From: Tetrahymena elliotti 4EA
Lineage: Eukaryota > Ciliophora > Oligohymenophorea > Hymenostomatida > Tetrahymenidae
Assembly (NCBI GenBank): GCA_000231825.2
Contig: JH720299.1
Coordinates: 178,270-242,269 of the forward strand
Reading direction: 5' to 3'
Length of the DNA: 64,000 bases
The stretch's first letter is position 1. Each line of letters begins with the position of its first letter. This document shows positions 49,300-62,000 of the stretch, piece after piece. The notes beneath the pieces were generated by a model that worked only from the letters and a program-made list of their open reading frames with translations, did not search any database and was not told the origin of the DNA. Both the position numbers and the translations under genes were made by a program.

Positions 49300-52200
49300 A
49301 TGAGGCATAGCAGTTTTTAGTATAGCTCCACTCCTGATCATTATGCAAATTCTTACCATACTCAAAGTTAGCAAAATTTTGCTTTAAAATAAAAAGGCGG
49401 TGGCCGCTCTTCACAGATTATTTAAACAACCTACTCAAATTAATCATATACAGCTCCATCTTAATAATAAATTAGCAGTAATTATCAAAATTCACAAACA
49501 ACTTAGAATAGCTTACCTCCTTCTAGTTCAATATCGATGAAACTCAAAAATTCTTTAATAATTCAAAAAGAAGCTCAAAAAAATGTAAATTATAATTCTT
49601 AATACAATAAATAAACCTTACAATTTTATTCTAAACTAGAAAGAAAATGTGTTTCGTCTTAAAGAGAGAGTTGAGGAGGTAATAAATTTTGAATCATTTT
49701 TAAATACATTTTTGTTGACTTTTGGATTACATTATTAAAATCTTGATATATTTATAATAGGCATAAAAAAGAGTAGATAATCTAGAAAAATATGAAAAAA
49801 GCTTTGGCGAAATGACTCATTTGCTTAATGGTATAGCAAAGGATTTTAAATAATCTTATGTAGTAAGCAGAACAAGCTATTCTCCATCTGGCTAATAGAA
49901 ATCATAAGTTGTTTCAAGACATATGGCAGAAGATTTAGAGTAAAACAGAGGTAAAGCAGATAATTCTTCAGTTGTAAGTGGAGGGTTTTCTAATAACCCA
50001 ACTATTGACATTGATTCATAACAGCATTCGACTTATAATAATTATTAAAGTAATTCAAAAAATTAAATGAATTATCAAAGATAGTCTTCATATGATATGA
50101 TTGGGCAGAATTTATAATAGTATAATAATACAAATATCAACTAAAATATACATAGAAGATTTGGTAGCTACACAGAAATAGAAGATGATGTTGGATCATA
50201 GCATAAATTATCAATAAATATTTAAAATAACAATTTGGCATTAGGAAGCAATTTGAATAGAAAATCAGCCCTTTTTTAAGATATAAAGAATAGGATGGAG
50301 CTATTTAAAACTTAAAACAGGGATAGCATAACAAAGCACTTAAAATATATAGCAAATAAAATCAATGATAACAGATAAATTTATTACAATTTTTTTGATG
50401 AAGAGAACAAAGTTGCTTTAAAGTTTTTAGTTTAAGTTCTTTATGATGAAGTAGAAAAATTAGTGGTTCTTGATACAGGAAATTCTCTTCCTTTGAAACT
50501 AAAAATTGAGGATTTACAAAGAGAAATAAATGAAAAAAATAAAAAAATTCATTAACTAGAGGAGGAATTAATTGAGAAAAATCTTTAGATAAATTCTATG
50601 ACTTCTAAAGTAACAAGATATAATCAACGTTTCAATGACTTGAGATGGATCTTAGAGGAAAGTAAGAGAATCTATGAAGATTTTGTTTCTTATCAATAAG
50701 ATTTGTTACAAAATGATATGTATGCTTATGATGAATCAAGAAAGCTTAAGTTTATTTAGATTACAAACATTCAAAAGGAATTTAATCGCTTAAAAGAAAA
50801 TTTCGATGAATTAAAAATGGGCAATTCTAATTAAAAAAGCCATACCAATCCTAATTCAGCTAACTTTTTTATGAATTAGCTTACTCCTAACAATTAAGGA
50901 GCTAATGTCCCTGTAAATTCATAGTTAAAGTATATGTAAAATCATCTCGATCATTCAGCTTCCTCTTCTTCTAATATTGGAGCACCCACAACTGATTTAA
51001 TGGTTAAAAAGTAGCTTGAATTTGATGAAGATTATGCAAATTAGAATCTGAATACTTAAAATAATTTATTTGCAAATGCAAATGATTAATAAGTCTTTTT
51101 GAGCAACAATATTAATTCTAATAGTTAAACCAATCTCAGTAAAAGAATGAATAGACATAATTCTGTTTCTTCAACTTCTCATTCATTCATGGTACTGAAT
51201 AAAATGCATTAGCAACATGGAACAAATCGTTCTGCAACCCCTAATGCCCACACAAACAATAAATATGAAACAATGTATTAAAGTAATGTAGTTACATCAG
51301 ATCATTAAAATTAATAAATGGCTAATTCTTAATTATTTAATGCCCCTCTTCCTTAAAGGGCAAATCAAAGCATGATAATATAAAATTCAAACACAAGCAA
51401 TAGCTAAATATTTGCAAAGAGTGGAAATAAATTCTTAGATATCAGATAATAGATTGAAGCCCTAGAAAACGAATACAATGAGCTTGATAATATCTAATAA
51501 TCTTTAGAAGACTAAGTTACCAAATACAAACATTGCTTTGTAGAATAGCTAAAACTATGCTAATTACTTTAGAAAAATGTACATCATTTAGAGGAAGAAA
51601 TTAATCAGCTTAGATAATAAAATAAACACTCTACTAATAATATGCAAGCAAGCTAACTGCTTGTAGCTGCAAATCAGTAATAAGTTGAATTAGAAAAAGA
51701 TTTCTAAAAAATTACTTAACAACTAAAATCAACTCAAAAAGAATGCGAAACTCTTCAAAGCGAAAACAAAAAAATCTAAAAAGAACACAGCGAAGTTCTA
51801 TAAAAATATAACCAATAAATAAAATAAATTCAAGAAATAGAAGAGCAAAGATAAAATGACAAATAAGTAGTCTAAAAACTCAACTCTTAATTCTAATCTA
51901 TGAAGAGAGAAGTAGAAGAAAAATAGCGTCTTGAAGATAAAATTAAATCCCTAACAAATGATAATAATCATCTTAACAAAGAATTAGATGAATGTTTAGG
52001 ACTTTTAGAATCAGGAAAAATTAACATTGAACAACTTAAAATCACCTTGCAATAAAAAGAAGATTCTTCCTCAGATTTAATCAAAAAGAATGCAAACTTA
52101 GAAGTAAATTTAAAAACAAAAATATTTCATGTTTTTTCATATGAACCATTTTTTTTATTAAAAGAATCAAGTATTTTTGAAGTAGAAAGAAATTGATTAG

Positions 52201-53512
52201 TTGGCTTAAGATTTCAAGAAATAAAATGAATAATTGCAAGACTTACAAGTAAACAAAGGAAAGGAGGCCGTTAAATGCTTGATAGACTAACAACATTAAA
52301 CTCTCCCCTAAATAGATTACTTAATATATGAGGAGAATATGAATGAGGATATTTAAAAAGAAACAAAATAATTAATCATATAACTATTTGGCTGCGATTT
52401 CTTACAGTTTGTTGAAAAAATATAGGAAAGACACCAATATTCTATCTAGTTCAACTAAAATCTTTATGAAAAACTTCAAGTTCATGTAAATAATATTTAG
52501 ATTAGAATCATTTAAAATTAATTCTATTTATTATTAGTGCAATGGAAGAATATAATCTTGTGAAGATTTGAAAGTTATGGGTTAGATGATTTTATAGGCT
52601 TATGAGGTACTCTCTCGTCACTCTCATGTATAACTACCAACCCCACTAATGATGCTAAAGGAAGAGTTAGAAATGAAAAGACCTGCAATATAAGATAAAT
52701 TACAAGAATGTGTTTATGAATAGTAAGCAGTCTTTGAAGAATTCAACTCTCTTTCATTAATGAATTCCTAATTAGCAAGTAATTTTCATTTAGAATAATA
52801 TTTGAACCAATTAACAAATCATTCTAAAATAATTTCAAAATTAAAAAAAATAATTAGGTGTTTATGATTTTAAATACCTTATTTTTTTATTTAATAAAAT
52901 AATTTCTAAATTTTTATCTTTTCCAATAAGGCATAGATGATATTTAATTAAAAATATTTGGTTTTTTTCTTCAGTTTACATTTAATTATTTAAACAATTG
53001 TTTTAAAATAAATAGAAGGTAAAAATATGAGCCAGAGCTTAATCCTATAAGAATAGTAATAAAAATAAAGTGAAATAGCAAGCTTAAAGTAGAGGATAGA
53101 AAACCTATCTAGTGAGAATGTGATGCTATAATAGAATTTAAAGAATTATGAGAGCTAATTACAATCAATATAAAATAATAGCACTCTAAGCAGCAATAAA
53201 TTACCTCGTCCATCTATTGAACATAACAGATAAAGTGATATATAATCTTGCAGATCTTCTAAAAGACCTTCTCGCTTAAAACAAGGTAAATAATTTAATT
53301 TTTCATCTTATTTAAAAAAATTTATAAAAATTTTAAAATAATTTCTAGATTAAGATGATTATCAAAGTACTTGCTCAATGAGTGGGTTAAATAGTGCTAA
53401 AAATACATACTCCCCATAAAATATTAATAACTATTTCCTAGATGTGAATGAAGACTTTTTATAATTAATCTTATCCTAAGCATCTTCTATTGAATAACTG
53501 CTAAATTAATGA
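49300..53512 (+). CDS. 1,254-residue coiled-coil protein, probable cytoskeletal or basal-body type
   Basis: Seven exons. Introns 49585-49639, 49679-49760, 52104-52182, 52486-52537, 52858-52974 and 53286-53348 all have GT...AG ends, and removing them leaves exactly 1,255 codons with TGA 53510-53512. The N-terminal 100 residues are Ser/Gln/Asn-rich (MRHSSFQYSSTPDHY). Coiled coils occur in three regions: about 49640-49850 (KERVEE, AQKRVDNLEKYEKSF), 50500-50820 (LKIEDLQREINEKNKKIHQL, KEFNRLKENFDELK) and 51440-52300 (QIEALENEYNELDNI, LEEEINQLRQQNK, QLKSTQKECETLQSENKKI). Ser/Asn-rich linkers separate them, and a C-terminal coil (IASLKQRIENLSSENVMLQQ) and polar tail follow. The layout resembles centrosomal or basal-body scaffold proteins. 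No sequence-specific family was recognised. Confidence 0.85.
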
Positions 53513-54525
53513 ATGAATTTCTATCTATATATACTACTAAATTATGATCAACATTTTTCGATTTTGTATTTATTATTTATTTTCTTTGAAAGTGTGTTCT
53601 TTGACAACAATTTTATGTTCTGTTTTTAATCACAAAAATAATTTTATTAAATATAAGTACTCTTGAAAAACTAAACAAAAATGTTTTGTAGAGTATTTTC
53701 ATCTAAAAATTCGATTATATGAATCATAAACAACTCATTCTTCTTTTTTTTCCAGATTTTTTACATTTTTTTTTGAAAAATTTTTTTAGAATATCATATT
53801 CAATTTATTAAAGGTATTTTTAATAATTTCCATTAATGTGGTTATGCTTACAATATATTATTAGACTATTTTTATAGAAAGTTATTGATTAATAATTTAA
53901 AATTTCTAAAAACTATTTCTAAATAAGGAAACTGCTTTAAAAAGCAAAAATGTTGATTTGTATAATTCATATTAGCTGAGTATCTGCAACCAAATAGTTA
54001 GACATACAATATTATTGAAAGAAAAGACTTGCTTACTTAAAAAATTCTAAAGAATAAAAGAAATACTGTATGTAAATCAAAACAATAAAAATATTTTATT
54101 ATTAAAAGCAGGCTGATTTATTGGATACTTTTTGTTTTGCTTTTATTAATAAACAATTAAATAAGAATGCAAGATTCTTCCCTAATTTTTCATAATATTT
54201 TGAATATGAGTTATTAGAATATTTAATGAAGGAAAAAGCCTTTTTAGATATTTTGAGTGATTGATTTACGAAAACAATATTTGATTAGTTGATATAATAA
54301 ATAATTAAGAAAAATAAATATTGCAAATTCAATTAGATTTATAGATAAACAAAAGAAATTTCTTAAAAAAGTAGGAAAAAGATAAAAAATTAAAGTAAAA
54401 AAATATATTTTAGTTTAGGATGAATCAATATTTTTCCCAAGAATAGCTATAAAAGTAATTCTTAATTTTATTTTTCATATTAAAAACATTTTTTTTATGT
54501 TATTCATTAAAGCTATTATGCTAGC
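53513..54525. other. intergenic region
   Basis: About 1 kb of AT-rich DNA between two co-oriented genes. No gene-like frame or element was recognised. Confidence 0.5.
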
Positions 54526-55429
54526 ATGCAAAATATGTCAGCAGCATAAAATCAAGGATTCTAAAACAATTATTCTGGAAATGATTAATAGAATGCTAAT
54601 ATATGCGCATAAAGTTTATAAAATATGTATGCAAATTATTATTTATCATATCATTCCATTAAAATTATTTAAATAATCATTTAGGGGTAATATGTATCAA
54701 TAAAATGGATAAATTCAATAGTAATAGTAACATTAACAATAGCAGCAACAACAATAATAATATCCTAATCAATATCAAGATCCAAACTAATTGCTTTATT
54801 ACTAGAATTAATTATAATAATAATATTAAAATAATCAAAACATTTATATGTAGGCATAAGACAATTAAGTTAATTAAAATAATTATAACATGTATCAAGG
54901 TTAACTCTAAAATATGTAAAATTAAATGGTAAATGGATAGCAAAATAAAATGCCTATTTATTAGATACCTACATTTGAAATGGCATAAATGGTAGACCCA
55001 ACTTTAACTCAAGAAAAATATGATCTGATATAAAGAATCATTATGAATTAAGATTAAAGTTTAAAAACTTAATTCCTAAAAGTAATCAATCCAAATTTAA
55101 TATTTAGTGGAAAAATACATATTTACCCATTCTTGGTAAGATAGTGTAAAAGACTAGCTGATAGTTAGTAGAACGCTATAAGCATACTTGAGTGTGGTAG
55201 AAGCATATGCATCAACTGTTTAGTTGTCTATCTAATCAAAAAGACTAGCTATAACTATGTCCAAAAACTCATATAAAGTAATTAGGAATACTTCAATGAT
55301 TTTTAATACTTTAAAATCAAATGCCCTTACGAAGATTGCCATGTATATAATTGTTAGCTTACTCAGAAGCAAATCTTAGAAATGATTCAATGTAAATAGA
55401 AAAATAAATAATAATAATAATATTAATGA
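54526..55429 (+). CDS. polyglutamine protein with C-terminal RING/IBR-like Cys cluster
   Basis: Two exons around intron 54627-54684 encode exactly 281 residues ending at TGA 55427-55429. The first 130 residues are Gln/Asn/Tyr-rich with a polyglutamine tract near 54725-54760 that is encoded mostly by TAA, TAG and CAA. The C-terminal part (MVDPTLTQEKYDLIQRIIM, KVINPNLIF, AISILECGRSICINCLVVYL, FKIKCPYEDCHVYNCQL) has Cys pairs at CGRSICINC and CPYEDC spaced like half of a RING or an IBR domain, but the first Cys pair of a full RING is not obvious. It could be a degenerate E3 module or another zinc-binding domain. The prion-like N-terminus suggests granule or condensate behaviour, which is inference. 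Confidence 0.72.
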
Positions 55430-55959
55430 TTCAAATTCTTTTAAAAATCTTTGTTTCATTTATACATTTTACTTTTTACATGTTCTTTTTACTAACAATC
55501 TTATTTTACTCTGATAACTTAATACACCAATTTAAATTAATCAGTAATAGTAATATAAATAAGATAGGAAGTAAGTACTTTGAAAGTAATATCTTTTATT
55601 ATCTTGGTTTTATTTTATTTTTTCATTTAATTTAAGTAAGTCCAACAATTTTTTTGATTTCTTATAATAGATAAGATTAATTATAATTAAAATTAAATAA
55701 ATAAATAGATTTTCATAAAAATTGAAATTAAAATAACTGATTCACAACAGAAAGAATTTTAAAATAAATTAAAACTTTCTTTTTATATCTACAAAAATAA
55801 AATATAAACATGAATGAGTCCATTATTAATTAGAAATGACGAAAGCAATAAATAAATGTATCAAATATTTAATTGATATCTTCTTCAAACAATAAATTAA
55901 ATTTTGTCATTAGATCTTTTTAGGAAAATAATAAAACATAATTGAATATTTTGTTTTAT
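55430..55959. other. intergenic region
   Basis: About 530 bases between the polyglutamine gene and the PAS-protein pseudogene. A Phe/Leu-rich frame at 55426-55635 starts over the stop codon of the previous gene and looks like untranslated AT-rich DNA. Confidence 0.45.
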
Positions 55960-57000
55960 TTTATTCACCTTTCATGATGATTATAATTATTTTATCATTT
56001 ACAAAGTAGATTCTTGTTAAAATTTAGAATAAAGAAATAAAAATTATTGAAACTTAGATAATTAATAATATTGGTCCTAAAACAACAAAGTATATATTTA
56101 TTTGTTTACTCAATTATGAAATAAAGTTGAAACTTATATTCAAAATAATAGTTTTAAAGTAATCTAAAATATCTATCACTTCTAAGTACCTGTCTATAAA
56201 TAGGTCAAAATAATCTTTGCTATTTATGTATTATTCTAGCATTAAATATGTTAACTCAATTCAAAATTATTTTTAAGTAAGCTATTATTTTATTCCAAAA
56301 TAAAAAATATTTATTTATTTTTCCTAAAACTCCACTTGAGAAAAGCTCAATTTATAATCCCTAAAATTAAGAACAATCAAAGTAAGGTTATTAGTTATTT
56401 TCTTAATTTTAGTTATAATAGACCTTATTTGAAAATTTGGCTCAAATAATCTGTTTTACATCTTGAATATGAGCTAAGCTTTTAGAAATAATTTAGGAAA
56501 CATGGAATGAATTCTCTTGCTTAATCATTTTTTTAATTAAATAAATTAAAAGTTTATTCAATTTCAATTACAGGAAAATTAATATCCTATTTAATTATAT
56601 TTTTATAATTTGATAGAACTTAGAGAATGCTATCATCTATATTACATTTTGAACAGTTGTCAATGACTTATAAAAAATGATAGAAGGTTAATTAAATACA
56701 TCATTAAAATTTTTTATCAATAAACTACCCACACTAAAAAATCCTATTGAGATTAAGCCAATAAGACTATAATAATTAATTATATACATTTTGTCAAATT
56801 TTAGTGAGTGAATAAAGTAGAAATCATTTGACTTTTTTTAATTTTGTTTGATTTTATATTAACTTTTCTAATGATAATTTTCAAAATCAAAAAAAGAAAA
56901 TTAGTTTTTCAATTACTCTTTTTTGGGATTACTTTTCACCGAATGCACTATTATAATTTTGATTTTTTTTCTATCTTATTTATGAATTCAATGACTTAAA
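55960..57000 (-). pseudogene. decayed 3' copy of the TmcB-like PAS membrane protein gene
   Basis: Translated on the minus strand, the segments run parallel to the C-terminal part of the intact gene at 59097-60000: FFSVGSLLIKNFNDVFNQPS (near 56730), QAREFIPCFLNYFQKLSSYS (near 56500), YFDCSQ and IELFSSGVLGKINKY (near 56370-56290), YFDLFIDRYLEVIDILDYFK (near 56200-56150), and QLSKQINIYFVVLGPILLII (near 56100-56050). They lie in different frames with shifts near 56620 and 56270, and the membrane-anchor order is preserved. The parallel copy plus frameshifts identify a pseudogene. Its upstream limit is unclear and may extend to about 57300. Confidence 0.75.
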
Positions 57001-58455
57001 AAGATAGTTCAACAACATATAAATTATCTAGCTTTTGTTTTATTTTGCTGCCATATTTAACTATTTTATTGAATTGATATAAATTATAGGCATCCTGTAC
57101 TTACACGACTCTATATAATTATTCCATTTAAAAACAAAAAACTGGCTAGATTTTACATATGTATTTCTGTACCATTCTTCAATCTGAACACTATTTTCAT
57201 TTCTAGCAAAAAAAATTTATTTTGTATTCAATGATTTTTTTTATTCTAACCTAATTATCTCTTGCATAATCTTTGGTTTATCCTCCTCCATTTGGTAATA
57301 TAGATATACCGTAAAACCTCGTTAAGAAAAACTAACAACTTGCAGAGTAAGTGGTAAGAGTTTTGGGGGGAAGGGGGATGTCATAGTGGGGAATAAAAAA
57401 TGAATATAAAAAAATAGAGGGATTAACAAAAATAACAACAAGTTTGAATGATTTATTTTTTTAAAAAGTAATTACAAAAGAAAATTCTGATGTTAAGATA
57501 CTAGTTTTATTTAATATCAACCATTATTTTGATATGAATTTGAGAGTTTTTTCAATTTATTTACAAAACATTATTTTAATCATATTATAAATAAAGATTT
57601 ATTTTAATTTTTATATTTATTTTGTAATTTAATGGTTAGATTTATTAAAAATTGTTTTTACGAGAATATGAGAGGAAAGTTCAAAGCCTCTTTTCTTCTA
57701 AGAAAAAAACAAAAATTGTTCTAATTAATTCATTTATTTAAATTTTTTTGTTTATCTAAAAATTTTTTGACTTATCAGAAAAAGCCAATACTTTTTTGTG
57801 AAAGAATATTAAAAGTAAATTGTGTTGAAAAAATATCTAATTTACAATTTTTTAAATGCATTTTTAAATAGTAAACAATCTAATTTATTGGTAAAAACTC
57901 AAATAAGTTAAACTAAAACAGTTAAACTAGTGCTTTTATTACCATCCTTTCTATTCATATGACAAATTAATTTCTTCCAGAAAAAACTTTAAACAAAGAA
58001 GAAAAACACATTTTCTTATGAAACAAAATTTTTATTAACACCAGGAAAAGTAATATTTATTTTATTTTGATTGTTTTGCTTTAGCCATAATCAGCCAGAT
58101 AAATGAAAAAATATTTTATAAATAGTTAATAAGTAAAATAAGATTTTTTTTAAAATTTCTTTTTTGTTAGGTGCAAATTGCAATATTGAGAGATTTTATC
58201 TCGAAAAAGTATGCTTACAAAAAATTGGATTTTACAATAATAACTAAATTTGCCATATAAAAATTTAGAATATCTAAATTCTTTTACAAAAATGAATTAA
58301 CAAATAAATCAAATTATGATTTGTAAATCGTAAAGCATCTATCTATTTCAAATTGCTTAATTCCTTTAATAAAGTGGTATTTTTATGAGGCATTTAATAT
58401 TATTAAATAAGAATTGAATTTGTAATAAAAACTTTTTGATAGGGATACATATGAA
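57001..58455. other. intergenic region with G-rich island
   Basis: Mostly AT-rich. An odd GC-rich island at about 57307-57395 contains a motif CCGTAAAACCTCGTTAAG and then a G-rich run (GGGGGG, GGGGG and GGGG within about 30 bases near 57364-57392). The left part up to about 57300 may be remains of the pseudogene. Nothing else was recognised. Confidence 0.5.
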
Positions 58456-58743
58456 ATGAATACATTTTTGACTATTTTGATGATATTACAAATATCAAGA
58501 GCTTATGAAATCTGCGGAGCATAAAATGGGAAAGAGTATTTTTGCGAAGATGGTTATGGTTGCTGCTCAATAAATTCTTGTGGATATAATTGCTCAGGAG
58601 GTAAAAATCATGGCCTTCCAAAGTATGCTTATGCTTTATTAGTTTTAGGTGCTATTATTTTGATAGCTATAGCTATAAAAATTTGCTTCTGTTTACGTAA
58701 AAAAAAGAAGAATTAAAACTAAAGAAGGCTACTTGCAGTTTGA
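58456..58743 (+). CDS. small Cys-rich single-pass membrane protein
   Basis: An intronless 95-codon frame with TGA 58741-58743. It has a signal peptide (MNTFLTILMILQISRA), then a short ectodomain with eight Cys (ICGAQNGKEYFCEDGYGCC, SINSCGYNCSGG), then one membrane span (YALLVLGAIILIAIAIKI) followed by a basic stop-transfer tail (CLRKKKKNQNQRR). The architecture, with a double-Cys ectodomain, one span and a basic tail, is like VOPP1/WBP1-type or Shisa-like proteins, but I do not claim homology. ATG 58456 was chosen because the ATG just upstream is followed at once by TGA. Confidence 0.75.
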
Positions 58744-59096
58744 TAATACTATTAAATATATTTTAAAAATATTATCAAAAGATAAAACATATTTCAATTT
58801 AAAAAAAAATCTTCAATTACTCACAAAATATTAATAACATATCAAATAATTTATCCAAATAAATTTTATATTCTTGTAAAATATTTATTTGATGGGCAAA
58901 AAATGTAATCCTAATTATTTATTATTTATCTTTTTAGTTTAACATATTATTTCATTCCAATCATTTTTAAAACAGACAAAGTAATAGAAAAAAAATATAA
59001 AATTTTTACAGAATTTAAAATTAAGTAATAAGTTTTTACAAAAAATAAAAACACAAAAAAAACAAATTAACATGAATTTATTAGATATAATTTTTT
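58744..59096. other. convergent intergenic region
   Basis: About 350 bases between the small Cys-rich gene and the 3' end of the PAS-protein gene. AT-rich, no element seen. Confidence 0.5.
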
Positions 59097-62000
59097 TCAT
59101 TATTGCAATAATTATTTAATAATTTATAAGGTTGATTCTTCTTGCATCTTAGAATAAGGTATTAAAGTTAAGCCAAAAGTTATAGATCTTAGCTGATTTA
59201 AAAATACTGCTTTCACATAAAGAATAGTTATTATTTGAATGATAAATATTATTGGCCCTAAAATTATAAAATAAATTTATATTTGCTTACTTAATTATGA
59301 TGTGAAATCTGAGCATATATTTGAAATTGTGGTTTTAAAATGATCTAAGATTTCAATTATTTCTTAAGATTTATCCACAAATAAATCAAAATATTCCAGG
59401 TCTTCTATGTATTATTCTAAAATTTGTAGATGCAAATTTAATTAATGATCATTTTGAAATAAGCTTTTATATTAGTTAAACACATATATGTATCTACTTA
59501 TTATTCCCAACACTCCCCCTTAGAAAAGCTGAATTTATGAATCGGTAAATGGTGCACAGTCAAAATATGCCTATTAATTATTTTCTTCACTTTAACATAA
59601 GTTTTCTTAAAAAATTTTTCTTAGATAATTAGTTTGAGATGCTGAGTATTCACTAAACTTTTAGAAATCATTAAGGAAATATGGTATGAATTCTCTTACT
59701 TAATTACTTGCTTAATCAAATATTTCAAAAGTAGAGTTTAATTTTATATCTGGAAAGACCTTTTCTTGTGAAGTTATGTATCTATAATTTGATAATATCT
59801 AAGAAAAAGTTTTCATTTGCATAATATTTTCGATAGCTAGTTATGAGTTATGCAATATCATAGATGGCTCATTATATACATTATTGTAATTATATATTAT
59901 TAAGTTGCTTATACCAAAGAAAATAATTGACAAAAAGCAAATGAAACTAACAAAAACTATTTTTTTCCATTTTGTTAAGTTTTAATTTGTGAATGAAACT
60001 GAAATTCTTTAACTTTTTTTTAATTTTTTAGATCTGATGCTAACTTTTGTTGGACTACTTTCAGTATTTGCTAAAGAAAATCTTTTTTCAAACTACTTCA
60101 TAAGTTTGACACTTTTTTAAGATGATAGAGTTGTTTATGTATTATCGTTACCAGACTGTTAGAAGAAATTATTTGAAATAAAATCGCTTTGGATCCAAGA
60201 CTATGATGGATCTTCAAGAATTCTAGAAAATTTTTGATTAATAACAGAGAACGTTTCACAATCTTGAATTTAAATTCTTCCAATAATCATTAGTATTTTT
60301 TCTTAATATGAATGAATCAGTTTGATTAAGTACATAGAGAAGAGAAATATCATAACATAAATGAACAATGTTATGCTTATTGTAAAAATGTTAAAATTCT
60401 TTAAGCTATCTTAGTTTGAATTGTTTTTTTAACTAACAATTCCCATATTTGTGTTCTAATTTTCTCTAAATATTATCATATTCTAAATTAGATAATAGAG
60501 ACCATCTATTTAATGTTTTTTACTTTTTAAATTGAGTATATTCTTAAAATTAAGCATATCAAATACATAATTATTGTCGAGGTTTTATTAATATCCTTAC
60601 CTTATTTTTTTAAAATTAAATAAATAAATTATATTATTGAAGTTCTAAATTCATCTATTCATTTTATTTTATTTCAAAATTTTTAAAAAATTAAAGATTA
60701 TCTTGAATGAATGCAATTAAAGTAAATATAACTGTGATATTACCTGTTGTTAAAGATTATAACTTCTAAATTGGATTGCTTAAATAAATCTTAAGAGTTA
60801 TAGTTAGACATAAATTAAATATAATTCTATTTATAACTTTTTATTGACTAAAACAATTATTCACTCAATAAATCTTATTTATCGATTATCTTTTTATCAT
60901 CGAAGAATAACCCTTTTTCTATTTAGAAAAGCTATAAGCTCGAAAGAACTGATGTAAAATACTCTTCGTTTAATTTAGATAAGGAATTGCTTATAGAAAA
61001 TGTATCTGTGGAAATGCTAAACTTATTATTTATGATTATGTTGTATATAATAATCAGGCAAATAAACACCAATAAACTATTAACTATTTTTTTGAAATAA
61101 TTAGATTATTTTAATTTTTATTAAACTAATTTTAAATTTACTTGATATTATATTAAACAATCTAACAGTAATATGTGATAAGCACTTTTCTTAAATTTGT
61201 TTAATTAATCCATCTTTATTTTTTAGTAGAAGTGAACTAACAGAGTGTTATGATGAGTTTTTTACTTGCATATTTTAAAAATGTTTAAAAATTTGATTTT
61301 CACTTTTTATTAATTTTTAAATATTTTCTTCATTCAAATCTTAGATTTCATTAACTTATTTATTTTCATTTTTTTAATAAATTTAAGTTTCATCTGTTTA
61401 TTTATTTTATCTTTTATTATAAGGAGTACTTTCACTTTGATTTTATTCAATTAAGACTCTACTTGTTGACAATGTTTAGTTAATCTTCTGCTCTCTTAAA
61501 AAAAATTCTTCTTGCTGGCTATTAAAACTAACTTCTTAATACATTGATTTATCAATATTCACTTTGCTAATATTTGTTTTACTAGTCTACAATATTGTTT
61601 TTTCCTAATCTTTCTTAATTTTTGAAAAATGCTATTTTATAAATTACACAAAAAAAAAAATTTTACTTTTTCAATGTGAATTTAATCAAATTTTGGTAAA
61701 TCTTTTTCTTGATCTTAATTAATTATTTCTAAAGGTATTTTTATTTAATCTGTATCATCAATAGAAGCAAATTTTTAGTTTACAGGAAGACTAATTTTTT
61801 TAAGTTTTTTTACTTTTTGCCCTTCGAAATAATGAGCATTTTACTAAATTTATAAAATGAGTTTATCCATTTATTTTTTCTAAACTGAAATAAAAAATTT
61901 ACTTATTAAATCAATCCCAAAATAGAATTTTCTGGGATTCTGCTTTCTTATAATTCAAAAGTATGTTACTTCTATATGCTGTAATTTTAAGTTTAATATC

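Noticed and set aside
55426..55635. Hydrophobic plus-strand frame of 69 residues
   Set aside because: It starts over the stop codon of the polyglutamine gene, and its Phe/Leu content is what AT-rich 3' DNA gives by chance.
57300..57400. Chromosome breakage sequence or telomere addition site
   Set aside because: The motif does not match the Tetrahymena 15-mer breakage sequence and no GGGGTT/CCCCAA repeats are present.
60098..60283. Minus-strand frame of 61 residues (MEEFKFKIVKRS...)
   Set aside because: Another frame of the same strand joins continuously with the PAS-protein membrane region, so this is a shadow frame.
60560..60600. Inverted partner (CGAGGTTTTA) of the transposon-end-like motif at 57310
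   Set aside because: Only ten bases match, and the place falls inside the PAS-protein gene region, so chance is more likely.
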